Assembly (NCBI GenBank): GCA_031257565.1
Contig: JAIROL010000194.1
Span: forward strand, 1 to 33,606
Origin: Tannerella sp.
GTDB lineage: Bacteria; Bacteroidota; Bacteroidia; Bacteroidales; Tannerellaceae
Direction of reading: 5' to 3'
Length of the DNA stretch: 33,606 nt
The position numbers and the translations under genes are program-made. Below the pieces are notes generated by a model. It was not told the origin of the DNA. It searched no databases and worked only from the letters and a program-made list of their open reading frames with translations. Positions 16,611-24,250 of this stretch are shown here, one piece after another (position 1 is the stretch's first letter; the number at the start of each line of letters is the position of its first letter).

Positions 16611-17645
16611 TTATAACAGGAAGATATTGTTTTTTTCGCAGATTTTAATTTGCTCTTCCGGCCATATGGAGGCCTGTACTTCTCCAACATGCGCTTTTTG
16701 CAGGAAGAACATGCATAAGCGGCTTTGTCCGATGCCTCCTCCAATGGAGGAAGGGAGCTGACCGTTTAGCAGCGCTTTATGAAATGTCAGTTCTGCGCGT
16801 TCGACACAGCCGCTTATTTCAAGCTGATGTTCTAAAGATTCTTTGTCTACGCGTATACCCATTGACGACAACTCGAAAGATGTTTTCAGAATCTTGTTCC
16901 ATAAGATAATATCTCCGTTCAGTCCCAGATATCCGTCATCGTTCGGAGTACTCCAGTCGTCGTAGTCCGGTGCGCGGCCATCGTGTTTTTCTCCATTACT
17001 AAGTTTTCCGCCTATGCCAATAAGGAAGATTGCCCCGAATTTTTCAGAGGCTTTCATTTCGCGCTCACGCGGAGCGATATCCGGATACATCTGGAGAAGT
17101 TCTTCCGTATGAATAAAAGTGATATCTTCCGGCAATGTTGGAGTAATGTGAGGGAACTGTTCATAGACAACTATTTCCATTTCCTTGAAGATTGTGTAAA
17201 TATTGCGCACAATACGTTTCAGATAGTCGATGTTACGGTCGCTTGCATTTATTGTTTTTTCCCAGTCCCATTGGTCGACATAAAGAGAGTGGAGGTTGTC
17301 AAGGATTTCGTCGCAACGAATGGCGTTCATGTCGGTATAGAGTCCGTAACCGGGGGAGATCTGATAAGCGGCCAGCTTCATGCGTTTCCACTTAGCCAGC
17401 GAATGTACTACTTCCGCTTGTTTATCTCCCATGCATCGGATCGGAAATTTAACGGCGCGTTCTACGCCGTTAAGGTCGTCGTTTATACCGGTCCCCGACA
17501 GGACAAACAATGGCGCCGTTACCCTGCGCAAATGAAGTTTCTCGGTCAGTTTCTCCTGAAATGTGTGTTTTAGCATCTGAATGGCCAGTTCGGTAGTTTC
17601 GGGCATCAGCGTTTGCTTGTAATTTTTTGGAATAATTAATGGCAT
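16611..17645 (-). CDS. asnA: aspartate--ammonia ligase (asparagine synthetase A)
   Basis: AsnA makes asparagine from aspartate with free ammonia and ATP, unlike the glutamine-using AsnB. It is related to class II aminoacyl-tRNA synthetases. The 344-residue protein starts MPLIIPKNYKQTL and shows the family motifs LFVLSGTGINDDLNG, VHSLAKWKRMKL, YTDMNAIR, and the C-terminal SIGGGIGQSRLCMFFL that corresponds to synthetase motif 3. Being an ammonia-dependent enzyme it fits beside amtB and glnN. The 158-bp gap upstream holds a pair of dyads described separately; no TAnnTTTG box is visible there. Confidence 0.96.
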   Translation of the reverse strand: MPLIIPKNYKQTLMPETTELAIQMLKHTFQEKLTEKLHLRRVTAPLFVLSGTGINDDLNGVERAVKFPIRCMGDKQAEVVHSLAKWKRMKLAAYQISPGYGLYTDMNAIRCDEILDNLHSLYVDQWDWEKTINASDRNIDYLKRIVRNIYTIFKEMEIVVYEQFPHITPTLPEDITFIHTEELLQMYPDIAPREREMKASEKFGAIFLIGIGGKLSNGEKHDGRAPDYDDWSTPNDDGYLGLNGDIILWNKILKTSFELSSMGIRVDKESLEHQLEISGCVERAELTFHKALLNGQLPSSIGGGIGQSRLCMFFLQKAHVGEVQASIWPEEQIKICEKNNIFLL

Positions 17646-17710
17646 AACTTTTGTGATTTTAAATTGATTGTTTTATTTATTTTTTGTGTGTAATTTATTT
17701 AATTTGCCTA

Positions 17711-17778
17711 CCCGCAACAAGCAAGTTGTTTAATTATCAATTAACTGTGTCTTTTTTTTACGACTTGCTTGTTGGGGA
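17711..17778. promoter_or_regulatory. paired dyads / long inverted repeat before asnA
   Basis: CAACAAGCAAGT (17715-17726) and ACTTGCTTGTTG (17763-17774) are a perfect 12-bp inverted repeat around a 36-nt spacer. Each arm with its next two bases is itself an imperfect dyad (CAAC-N6-GTTG at 17715-17728, CGAC-N6-GTTG at 17761-17774), centres 46 bp apart. No T-run follows on the minus strand, so it is unlikely to be a simple amtB terminator. Two operator sites or a leader RNA hairpin for asnA-glnN are the options. Confidence 0.45.
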
Positions 17779-17803
17779 TAAGCGGTTTATTTAAATAGGA
17801 TTA

Positions 17804-19177
17804 TTAACTGTTATATGCCGATTCTCCGTGCTCATAGATGTCAAGGCCTTCTTCCTCGATGCGTGACGGAACACGTAAGCCGTATATTATGTCGAGTCCT
17901 TTGAATATTACGATTCCCATAACTAAGGCCCATGCGCTGACAATAATGGCCCCGAACGCCTGCGCTCCCAGGAAAGCCGCCCCTCCTCCGTAGAAAAGGC
18001 CTTCTTCGGTTGCAAACAGTCCGGTTAACAGGGTTCCGAAAAAGCCGCATACTCCATGTACCGACGATGCGCCTACCGGATCGTCTATTTTTAAGACTCT
18101 ATCAATGAAATCTACTGCAAATATCATGATAGTCCCGCATATACCGCCAATTAATGCCGCTCCTATGGGAGATACAAGATCGCATCCGGCGGTAATACCG
18201 ACCAACCCTGCGAGGATACCGTTTAAAGTCAGTGAAAGGGATGGCTTGCCGTATTTTATCCACGATACGATAAGCGACATGGCTCCGCCTGCACATGCGG
18301 CAAGGTTGGTAGTTAGAAATACGTTGGATATAGCTTCACGGTCGCTTTCTGTTGCTGCCGCTAATTGCGAGCCGGGATTAAAACCGAACCAGCCGAACCA
18401 GAGGATAAATACGCCTAAGGACGCCATTGTCAGATTATGTCCCGGAATGGCTTTTGATTTTTTATCTTTACCGTATTTGCCAATACGAGGCCCGACGATG
18501 GCTGCTCCTGCCAAAGCAACCCATCCTCCGACGGAGTGAACAATAGTAGAACCTGCAAAGTCATGAAATGTTGTTCCGAATGTATTCATCATAAAACTTC
18601 CTTCATCTCCATTCATCAGCCATCCGCCTCCCCAGGTCCAGTGTCCGGAGACAGGATAAATGATGGTACATATTAGAATGGAGTAGCAAAGATACATAGA
18701 AAATTTGGTTCTTTCTGCCACGGCGCCCGAAACAATTGTTGCAGCAGTTGCACAAAATACGGTTTGGAATACCAGAAAACCGGCTTTTGGCAGTCCGCTG
18801 TCGTATATGTCGATATTGAAAAAATTCGGCATGCCTAAAAATCCGCCCGAACCGAACATGATTCCGAATCCGATAGCCCAATACAGCAGCGATCCGAATG
18901 AAAAGTCGCAAAAATTCTTCATGAGGATATTTGCTGTGTTTTTACTTCGCGTAAAACCGGATTCAACAAGAGCAAAGCCCGGTTGCATGAAGAATACCAG
19001 CATGGCGGCAAGTAACATCCATACCGTATTAAGCCCCAGAGACAGGTCGTTTACCGTTGTTGCTAACTCTGCCGCATCCGTATTGCCGGCCGTAGCGTTA
19101 ACTCCGAAGAAACCTATAATGAAAATTGTCGCGCATAATTTTTTTGCAATGCGATATAGCGTATATTTTTTGTCCAT
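17804..19177 (-). CDS. amtB: ammonium transporter
   Basis: This is an Amt-family inner-membrane channel of 457 residues. A probable cleavable signal (residues 1 to about 30, ending NATAG) precedes eleven membrane segments. The pore's twin histidines are H214 (STIVHSVGG) and H374 (SSVHGVCG). The motif FFMQPGFALVESGFTRSKN at 62-80 and the ammonium-binding region FCATAATIVSGAVAER (141-156) are characteristic. The cytoplasmic C-terminal tail, where PII binds in other bacteria, is present (YGLRVPSRIEEEGLDIYEHGESAY). It starts 55 bp after the PII gene, with the barrel gene before that; the three look like one operon. It transports NH4+ or NH3 at low external concentration. Confidence 0.96.
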   Translation of the reverse strand: MDKKYTLYRIAKKLCATIFIIGFFGVNATAGNTDAAELATTVNDLSLGLNTVWMLLAAMLVFFMQPGFALVESGFTRSKNTANILMKNFCDFSFGSLLYWAIGFGIMFGSGGFLGMPNFFNIDIYDSGLPKAGFLVFQTVFCATAATIVSGAVAERTKFSMYLCYSILICTIIYPVSGHWTWGGGWLMNGDEGSFMMNTFGTTFHDFAGSTIVHSVGGWVALAGAAIVGPRIGKYGKDKKSKAIPGHNLTMASLGVFILWFGWFGFNPGSQLAAATESDREAISNVFLTTNLAACAGGAMSLIVSWIKYGKPSLSLTLNGILAGLVGITAGCDLVSPIGAALIGGICGTIMIFAVDFIDRVLKIDDPVGASSVHGVCGFFGTLLTGLFATEEGLFYGGGAAFLGAQAFGAIIVSAWALVMGIVIFKGLDIIYGLRVPSRIEEEGLDIYEHGESAYNS

Positions 19178-19232
19178 AATAATTGTATTTAATCGATTGA
19201 TAATCTTTTAACCTGTGAATAAATGTCGTTTA

Positions 19233-19589
19233 TTATTGTTCCTGTTCTGCGTTATATAGCGCGATATCTCCGCGTTCGCCCGTTCTGATGCGGATAGCGT
19301 CTTCTATCGGTATAATAAAGATGCGTCCGTCGCCGATTTCACCGGTCTGTGCCGACTGGATAATTGCCTGTACGGTTTTTTCCGTATTTTTATCACGCAC
19401 AACGATCGATATTAATATACGTTCTATGGAACTTGTATCATAAACTACGCCTCGATATATACGCCCCTGGCGCGATTTCCCAATGCCTCTTACTTCATAG
19501 AATGAAAACCATTCGATATTAGCGGCAAGAAGCGCTTCTTTTACTTCTTCAAATTTTGTTTTGCGGATAATTGCTTCAATCTTTTTCAT
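19233..19589 (-). CDS. glnB: PII-family nitrogen regulator
   Basis: PII proteins sense 2-oxoglutarate and ATP/ADP and block the AmtB channel when nitrogen is plentiful. The 118-residue protein begins MKKIEAIIRKTKF. Its T-loop (GIGKSRQGRIYRGVVYD) keeps the tyrosine equivalent to Y51 of the E. coli protein (Y50 here). QTGEIGDGRIFIIPIEDAIRIRTGE is the ATP-binding B- and C-loop region. The T-loop sequence KSRQGRIYRG differs from the proteobacterial RQKGHTELYRG, as is usual in this phylum. I use the ATG at 19589; the longer frame to 19610 adds seven residues without family support. Linkage to amtB suggests the GlnK role. Confidence 0.93.
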   Translation of the reverse strand: MKKIEAIIRKTKFEEVKEALLAANIEWFSFYEVRGIGKSRQGRIYRGVVYDTSSIERILISIVVRDKNTEKTVQAIIQSAQTGEIGDGRIFIIPIEDAIRIRTGERGDIALYNAEQEQ

Positions 19590-19636
19590 TTTTTGATATT
19601 TTATTGTCAATTATTTTTCTGTATGCGAACTGTTTG

Positions 19637-20350
19637 CTAAAGGGTTATGCCGAATACGAAGTAACATCTTTCCTGATTCGGGTTGAATGTTATTTTTGTG
19701 GATACCGGAATAGAAAATGATTCCGTAACGCGTATATCTTTTCCGACCTTCACTCCGATATTCACGATATTGAGTTTGTCGGAATAAATGCTCTCCCATG
19801 GGGTGAGGCCTAATTCCGCTTTCATATCCAGTCCTCCGACTTTGAAAGGCGCGCTTGCTTCAATGTATGTAGAATAAGCTCTGTCTCCATCCGTTTTGTA
19901 ATCCATTCCTGCAAAATAAGTATTCCAGCTAATTGCCGCCGGCCCGAAGTCGTATCCGAGGGTCGCCTCAAACATGTGAACTGTCGTATGAGCCGCGTAA
20001 TCGAAATAATTATTTACATCGCCGTTTATGTCCGGCGTATCAAACCAGTAATCTGTGATGGCTGCACTAAATCCTCCGGTCCCATAACTAAGGGTAAAAT
20101 CAAATTCTTTCGTGTCGTAATTTTCAAAGCCTACAGAACCCCATGCCGTCAGAGAGAGTCCTCCGAGTGATATGGCTGCTGTCGGTTGTATGGATACGCC
20201 GCCCAGATTCTGGCCGCGCCAGATGTAACTGCTGACAATATCAGCGCCGGCGCCTGCTGAGAGCTCTACCTTCTGCGCTTTTGTGAAAAAAGTAACCGCA
20301 CTGAATGCAATCATAAATAATACTGACTTTTTAAACCTAAATTTTTCCAT
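19637..20350 (-). CDS. outer-membrane beta-barrel protein, TorF-like putative porin
   Basis: The 237-residue protein has a signal peptide (about 1-25, ending FFTKAQ) and a mature part made of alternating amphipathic strands rich in glycine and aromatic residues: VELSAGAGADIVSSYIWRG, LSLTAWGSVGF, FDFTLSYGTGG, FEATLGYDFG and others. It ends in a short strand (CYFVFGITL) as in outer-membrane barrels. The N-terminal SYIWRGQNLGG is typical of the TorF/porin-like group. It lies 47 bp before the PII gene and then amtB, so a role in getting ammonium or another nitrogen source across the outer membrane is a reasonable inference, though not proven. It may have its own promoter: a near-match -7 (TATTATTG, one mismatch) lies about 30 bp upstream. 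Confidence 0.82.
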   Translation of the reverse strand: MEKFRFKKSVLFMIAFSAVTFFTKAQKVELSAGAGADIVSSYIWRGQNLGGVSIQPTAAISLGGLSLTAWGSVGFENYDTKEFDFTLSYGTGGFSAAITDYWFDTPDINGDVNNYFDYAAHTTVHMFEATLGYDFGPAAISWNTYFAGMDYKTDGDRAYSTYIEASAPFKVGGLDMKAELGLTPWESIYSDKLNIVNIGVKVGKDIRVTESFSIPVSTKITFNPNQERCYFVFGITL

Positions 20351-20463
20351 GTCTTTTTCTTTTTAAATTAAACAATAATATCTATTAAATCTGTATGTAT
20401 TTTAATTATATGATTGAAAGAGCGGCGTGTAGAGGGGGACGTCTCAGCGTTTAATTCTCCGAG

Positions 20464-21690
20464 CTAGAACCATTTCTTCAGTCTTTCCAGGGCCTCATCC
20501 GCGCATTCGCGGCTTCCGAAGGCTGTAAAGCGGAAATAACCCTCGCCGCCCGGACCGAAACCGACGCCTGGGGTTCCCACAATTGCAGTCTCATAAAGGA
20601 GCTGGTCGAAGAATTTCCATGACGGCATTTTCTTGGGCGTCTGCATCCATAAATAGGGAGCGTTATCTCCGCCAAAAACATTCATACCGCATTCGGTCAG
20701 TCCCTTTTTCAATATCCGGGCATTTGTCATATAATAATCTATGCTTTCTTTGATCTGCTGCGCGCCTTCCGGCGTATAGATCGCCTCGGCTCCGCGTTGT
20801 GTGATGTAACTTGTTCCGTTGAACTTGGTATTCTGGCGACGGCTCCATAGTTTGTTCAGCGAAACTTTTTCGCCGGTCAGGGAGAATCCGTTTAAATCTT
20901 TCGGAACAACGGTATATCCGCATCGTACTCCGGTAAACCCTGCAGTTTTTGAAAAACTGCGGAATTCTATCGCTACTTTTCTGGCCCCTTTTATCTCGTA
21001 GATGGAATGAGGAATGTCCGGATCCTGAATAAATCTTTCGTAGGCGGCGTCGTATAAAATCAATACGTCGTTTGCCAATGCGTAATTTACCCACATTCTG
21101 AGTTCGTCCTTGGGAAGGGTGGCGCCTGTGGGATTGTTAGGGAAACATAGATACAGAATATCAATTCTTCTGTGCGGCAATTCGGGCGTAAAATTATTTT
21201 CTGCCGTACATGGAATATATACAATGTTACTCCATTTGTTTCCGGTAAGAACCCCTGCGCGTCCTGCCATTACATTTGAGTCGATATATACGGGATATAC
21301 GGGGTCGGCGATCCCTACGCTATTGTCATGTCTCAGTATATCTCCTATATTTCCGGTATCGCTTTTGGCGCCGTCGTTTATAAAAACTTCACCGGCGTCA
21401 AGGTTTATACCGCGCGGAGTATAGTCGTGTTTGATAATTGCATCTATTAGAAAAGGATATCCCTGATCCGGGCCATATCCGCGAAATGTTTCCGCATTGC
21501 TCATTTCATCAACAGCCTTGTGCATAGCATTGCATACCGCTTTGGGTAAAGGAAGTGTGACGTCTCCGATCCCAAGGCTGATTACTTTTGCTTTTGGGTG
21601 CGTTACCTTGAAAGCATTTACTTTCTTGGTAATATTGGGGAACAAATAGTTATCAGATAGCTTCAAATGATGTTCGTTTACTAATGCCAT
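20464..21690 (-). CDS. dapL: LL-diaminopimelate aminotransferase
   Basis: DapL converts tetrahydrodipicolinate directly to LL-diaminopimelate with glutamate as amino donor, a one-step branch of lysine and peptidoglycan precursor synthesis. The 408-residue class I/II PLP enzyme shows NPTG at 186-189, the pyridine-nitrogen Asp D214 (LYDAAYE) and the Schiff-base lysine K248 in SFSKTAGFTGVRCGY. The N-terminal LKLSDNYLFPNITKKV and ETFRGYGPDQGYPFL are DapL-specific rather than general aminotransferase. It lies downstream of dapF; a short tandem repeat fills the 88-bp spacer. Confidence 0.96.
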   Translation of the reverse strand: MALVNEHHLKLSDNYLFPNITKKVNAFKVTHPKAKVISLGIGDVTLPLPKAVCNAMHKAVDEMSNAETFRGYGPDQGYPFLIDAIIKHDYTPRGINLDAGEVFINDGAKSDTGNIGDILRHDNSVGIADPVYPVYIDSNVMAGRAGVLTGNKWSNIVYIPCTAENNFTPELPHRRIDILYLCFPNNPTGATLPKDELRMWVNYALANDVLILYDAAYERFIQDPDIPHSIYEIKGARKVAIEFRSFSKTAGFTGVRCGYTVVPKDLNGFSLTGEKVSLNKLWSRRQNTKFNGTSYITQRGAEAIYTPEGAQQIKESIDYYMTNARILKKGLTECGMNVFGGDNAPYLWMQTPKKMPSWKFFDQLLYETAIVGTPGVGFGPGGEGYFRFTAFGSRECADEALERLKKWF

Positions 21691-21727
21691 AAATTGTTGT
21701 TTTTGATTGTTATTGTTTGTTTTTTGC

Positions 21728-21786
21728 TTTATATGAATGGTTGTTTTATATGAATAGTTGTTTTATTGAATGGTTGTTTTATTGAA
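21728..21786. repeat. 16-17 bp tandem repeat in the dapF-dapL junction
   Basis: About three and a half units of (T)TTTAT(AT)TGAATGGTTG lie at 21728-21743, 21744-21760, 21761-21776 and partly 21777-21786. Units vary by a missing AT and one base. The last partial unit overlaps the dapF stop codon and its last two codons. Confidence 0.7.
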
Positions 21787-22606
21787 GGCCGGAGTCCGGC
21801 TGATCACAGATGTCGCCTTCGAATACGGTAACGGCGTCGCCGGTCATTTGTATATTATTATTGTGATCCCATGACAGGAAAAGAGAACCTCCGTCCATTT
21901 CGACCGTAGCATTACGTTCTGTTTTTCCTTTTGCCGCACATGCGGCAAGTGTTGCGCAAGCTCCTGTTCCACATGCCATTGTTATTCCGGATCCTCTTTC
22001 CCATACCCGCATACGGACATGGTTTTTATTTTTTATCTCGACGAATTCGACATTTGTGCGATCCGGAAATATCGGATTATTCTCAATAAGAGGACCCGCC
22101 GTCGGAAGATCAATTTTTGTAATGTCGTCGACAATGATTATGAAATGAGGATTTCCCATGGAGACAATGACGCCTTCGTAAACTGTTTTGTTTACCGTCA
22201 CTGTTACGGATCGCTCTTTGATTACGGGAATTCCCATATCTATTGTTATGCTGTTTACTTCTTTGTTATTTAAATGTAATTTTATTGTTTTAATTCCGGA
22301 TAAAGTGTCAAGCGTTATTGTTGTCTTTGCGGTAAGTTGTTGGTCGTATACATATTTTCCTATGCATCTTGTCGCGTTGCCGCACATCAAGGCTTCCGAT
22401 CCGTCAGCATTGAAGATGCGCATGCTAAAATCTGCTTTATCCGATCTTCCTATCAGGACCAATCCGTCGGACCCAATGCCGGTATGCGGTTTACTCCATC
22501 GTTTGGACTTTTCTTCCGGATTGGTTATATTGTATTTCATTGTGTTGACATATATGTAGTCGTTGCCTGAACCATGCATCTTGTGAAAATGAATTTTTTG
22601 TGTCAT
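21779..22606 (-). CDS. dapF: diaminopimelate epimerase
   Basis: DapF interconverts LL- and meso-diaminopimelate without a cofactor, using two cysteines as acid and base. They are visible as C75 in ALMCGNATRC and C212 in MACGTGACAT. HKMHGSGNDYIYV at the start, SDGLVLI and GNPHFIII are further family motifs. At 275 residues it is of normal length. It precedes dapL in the same direction, so the two steps from tetrahydrodipicolinate to meso-DAP are adjacent. The last codons (LQ and stop) are formed by a unit of a tandem repeat. Confidence 0.95.
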   Translation of the reverse strand: MTQKIHFHKMHGSGNDYIYVNTMKYNITNPEEKSKRWSKPHTGIGSDGLVLIGRSDKADFSMRIFNADGSEALMCGNATRCIGKYVYDQQLTAKTTITLDTLSGIKTIKLHLNNKEVNSITIDMGIPVIKERSVTVTVNKTVYEGVIVSMGNPHFIIIVDDITKIDLPTAGPLIENNPIFPDRTNVEFVEIKNKNHVRMRVWERGSGITMACGTGACATLAACAAKGKTERNATVEMDGGSLFLSWDHNNNIQMTGDAVTVFEGDICDQPDSGLQ

Positions 22607-22656
22607 TTGTCTATGTTTATTCTCTTTTTATGTTGCAAATTGTTTGTTTTATTGTG

Positions 22657-22664
22657 CAAATATA
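22657..22664 (-). promoter_or_regulatory. -7 box of dapF-dapL
   Basis: TATATTTG on the minus strand matches TAnnTTTG about 50 bp before the dapF start. A TTTG lies 23 bp further upstream (22688-22691), slightly too far, within a dyad ATGCA-N4-TGCAT (22685-22698) that could be an operator. Confidence 0.45.
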
Positions 22665-22821
22665 TGTCCTTTTGTAATACTTTTATGCAAATATGCATCA
22701 AAATGATATATGATAATTTCATAGTATTAATTTGTTTGTATATATGGGCTATTTATTTCAAATTGTTTTTTTACAGTATGATTTTATTTCAATTTGAAAC
22801 TTGTTGAAAGAAAGAGCTATT
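22665..22821. other. AT-rich intergenic region upstream of dapF
   Basis: The gap between dapF and the histidine kinase gene is 315 bp. Apart from the -7 box, the ATGCA-N4-TGCAT dyad and the hairpin at 22822-22843 I see nothing in it. A 77-codon plus-strand frame (22574-22807) is low-complexity, hydrophobic and AT-driven, and I do not consider it a gene. Confidence 0.5.
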
Positions 22822-22843
22822 ATACGCCGTTTTGCCGGCGTAT
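22805..22843 (-). terminator. probable terminator of the two-component operon
   Basis: ATACGCCG (22822-22829) and CGGCGTAT (22836-22843) form a perfect 8-bp GC-rich stem. On the minus strand a moderately T-rich tail (CTCTTTCTTTC) follows. It lies about 80 bp after the histidine kinase stop. Confidence 0.5.
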
Positions 22844-22921
22844 GGTTTGGACTGGATATTACCCGGAATGAGATTAAAGAGTGTTTATAATCAGCTTATT
22901 GCGCTCTGCAGAAAGGGTGTT

Positions 22922-24250
22922 TTAAGGAAATGTTAATACGAATGTTGTCATATCTGATTGACGTTCTTTCTTGAGCGTTATATTTCCTCCCGATCGTCTC
23001 ATAATCTGTCTGGCCACGGAAAGTCCCACGCCGCTGCCATTTTTTTTAGTTGTGAAGAACGGAATAAAAATATGCGCCGCTTCTTCTTCCGGAATGGCAG
23101 GACCATTATTTGATACTTCGATAATGATAGCTTCCAAGTCGTTACATGACGCTTTTATTAAAATGAGTCCGTTTTCCTGTTTATCCCCGATAGCCTGTTC
23201 CGCATTTTTCAAAAGGTTAATTACTACCATGCTGATAAGGTTTTCATCCGCATAAAGTATCAGATCTGCAGGTTGTATATCGGTTCGCCATTCAATGTTG
23301 CTATAATCTTTGTGATGACGCGCCAGTAAAATCATTCTTTCCATGAATTTTTTTACGTAAAACAAGGTTGGCTGAGGCTCGGGGATATGAGTGAATTTGC
23401 GGTATGATTCGACAAACGACATCAACCCTTTTCCTGTTTTGCTGATAACCTCGAGTCCGTTTTGTATTTCCTCTTTCGAATAATCGTGTTTGGAAAGTAA
23501 TGTGTTACTGATGGAAACGATAGGGGTGATGGAGTTCATAATTTCATGCGTCATCACTTTGGTCAGGCGTATCCATGAATCAAGTTCCTTATCCTCCATT
23601 TCATTATTTATATCATTGAATGTAACGATGAAAACAGTTCTATTCTGGAGTTTCGTTCCGGAAACGTTTACATGGATATCGACCGCTCCGCGTTCGGTTT
23701 CGTATGTAAACTTGAATTTATTGTCGGATTGCAGGCTCGTTAAACGTGTCGCAAGCGTTTCATTTATGCGTTTTATTTGTTTTATGTGTATAAGAACCGA
23801 CGACCCTAAAAGTTGCATGGCTTTATTGTTTTTCTGAATGATATATCCGTCTTCATCAATAACAATAATACCGATATTTACCGAATCGATAATCTGTTCA
23901 TAGAATTTTTCCTGTTTCATGGTATCGATTCGGGTACGCAACAATGCGCGTATGATACGATTTATTAATTCGTTGATGGTCTTGTCTTCCGATGGTTGTA
24001 GTCCGGCTGCATATTGAAACGTTAAATCATTGTTGTCGATAGCGTCAAACATGTATTCTATTTTTTTTATACTGCGTTTATGCAGGGATAAAACCCCGAA
24101 AAGCATGACTGCAGATAAAATCATAAATATAATGAAAAACGAGATGTTTTTTCCTGTTCCGAAACAGGTGCACATAGCAACGGCTACAATCAGCATTGTC
24201 AGACGGAACGTGATGTTATTAACGACATATTTGCCGATGGCGCTTTTCAA
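22922..24250 (-). CDS. sensor histidine kinase, NtrB/NtrY-like
   Basis: This 442-residue membrane kinase has two membrane segments (about 15-31 and 37-55) with almost no periplasmic loop, so it probably senses a cytoplasmic or membrane signal. A PAS-like domain follows (about 115-215). The phospho-accepting histidine is H235 in KVMTHEIMNSITPI. The ATP-binding domain has the N box NLLKNAEQA (345-353), G1 SNNGPAIP, the F box FFTTKKNGSG, and GVGLSVARQIM. The start overlaps the stop of the response regulator gene, so the pair is translationally coupled. It is placed between that regulator and the dap/nitrogen genes. The signal is unknown; nitrogen status is a guess from position. Confidence 0.92.
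   Translation of the reverse strand: MKSAIGKYVVNNITFRLTMLIVAVAMCTCFGTGKNISFFIIFMILSAVMLFGVLSLHKRSIKKIEYMFDAIDNNDLTFQYAAGLQPSEDKTINELINRIIRALLRTRIDTMKQEKFYEQIIDSVNIGIIVIDEDGYIIQKNNKAMQLLGSSVLIHIKQIKRINETLATRLTSLQSDNKFKFTYETERGAVDIHVNVSGTKLQNRTVFIVTFNDINNEMEDKELDSWIRLTKVMTHEIMNSITPIVSISNTLLSKHDYSKEEIQNGLEVISKTGKGLMSFVESYRKFTHIPEPQPTLFYVKKFMERMILLARHHKDYSNIEWRTDIQPADLILYADENLISMVVINLLKNAEQAIGDKQENGLILIKASCNDLEAIIIEVSNNGPAIPEEEAAHIFIPFFTTKKNGSGVGLSVARQIMRRSGGNITLKKERQSDMTTFVLTFP

Noticed and set aside
14168-20463. Sigma-54 (-24/-12) promoters before glnN, asnA, amtB or the barrel gene
   Set aside because: I looked for TGGCAC-N5-TTGC-like sequences on the minus strand in each gap and found none convincing.
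22574-22807. A 77-codon hydrophobic plus-strand frame upstream of dapF
   Set aside because: It is low-complexity and AT-driven, and it overlaps the dapF start and promoter.
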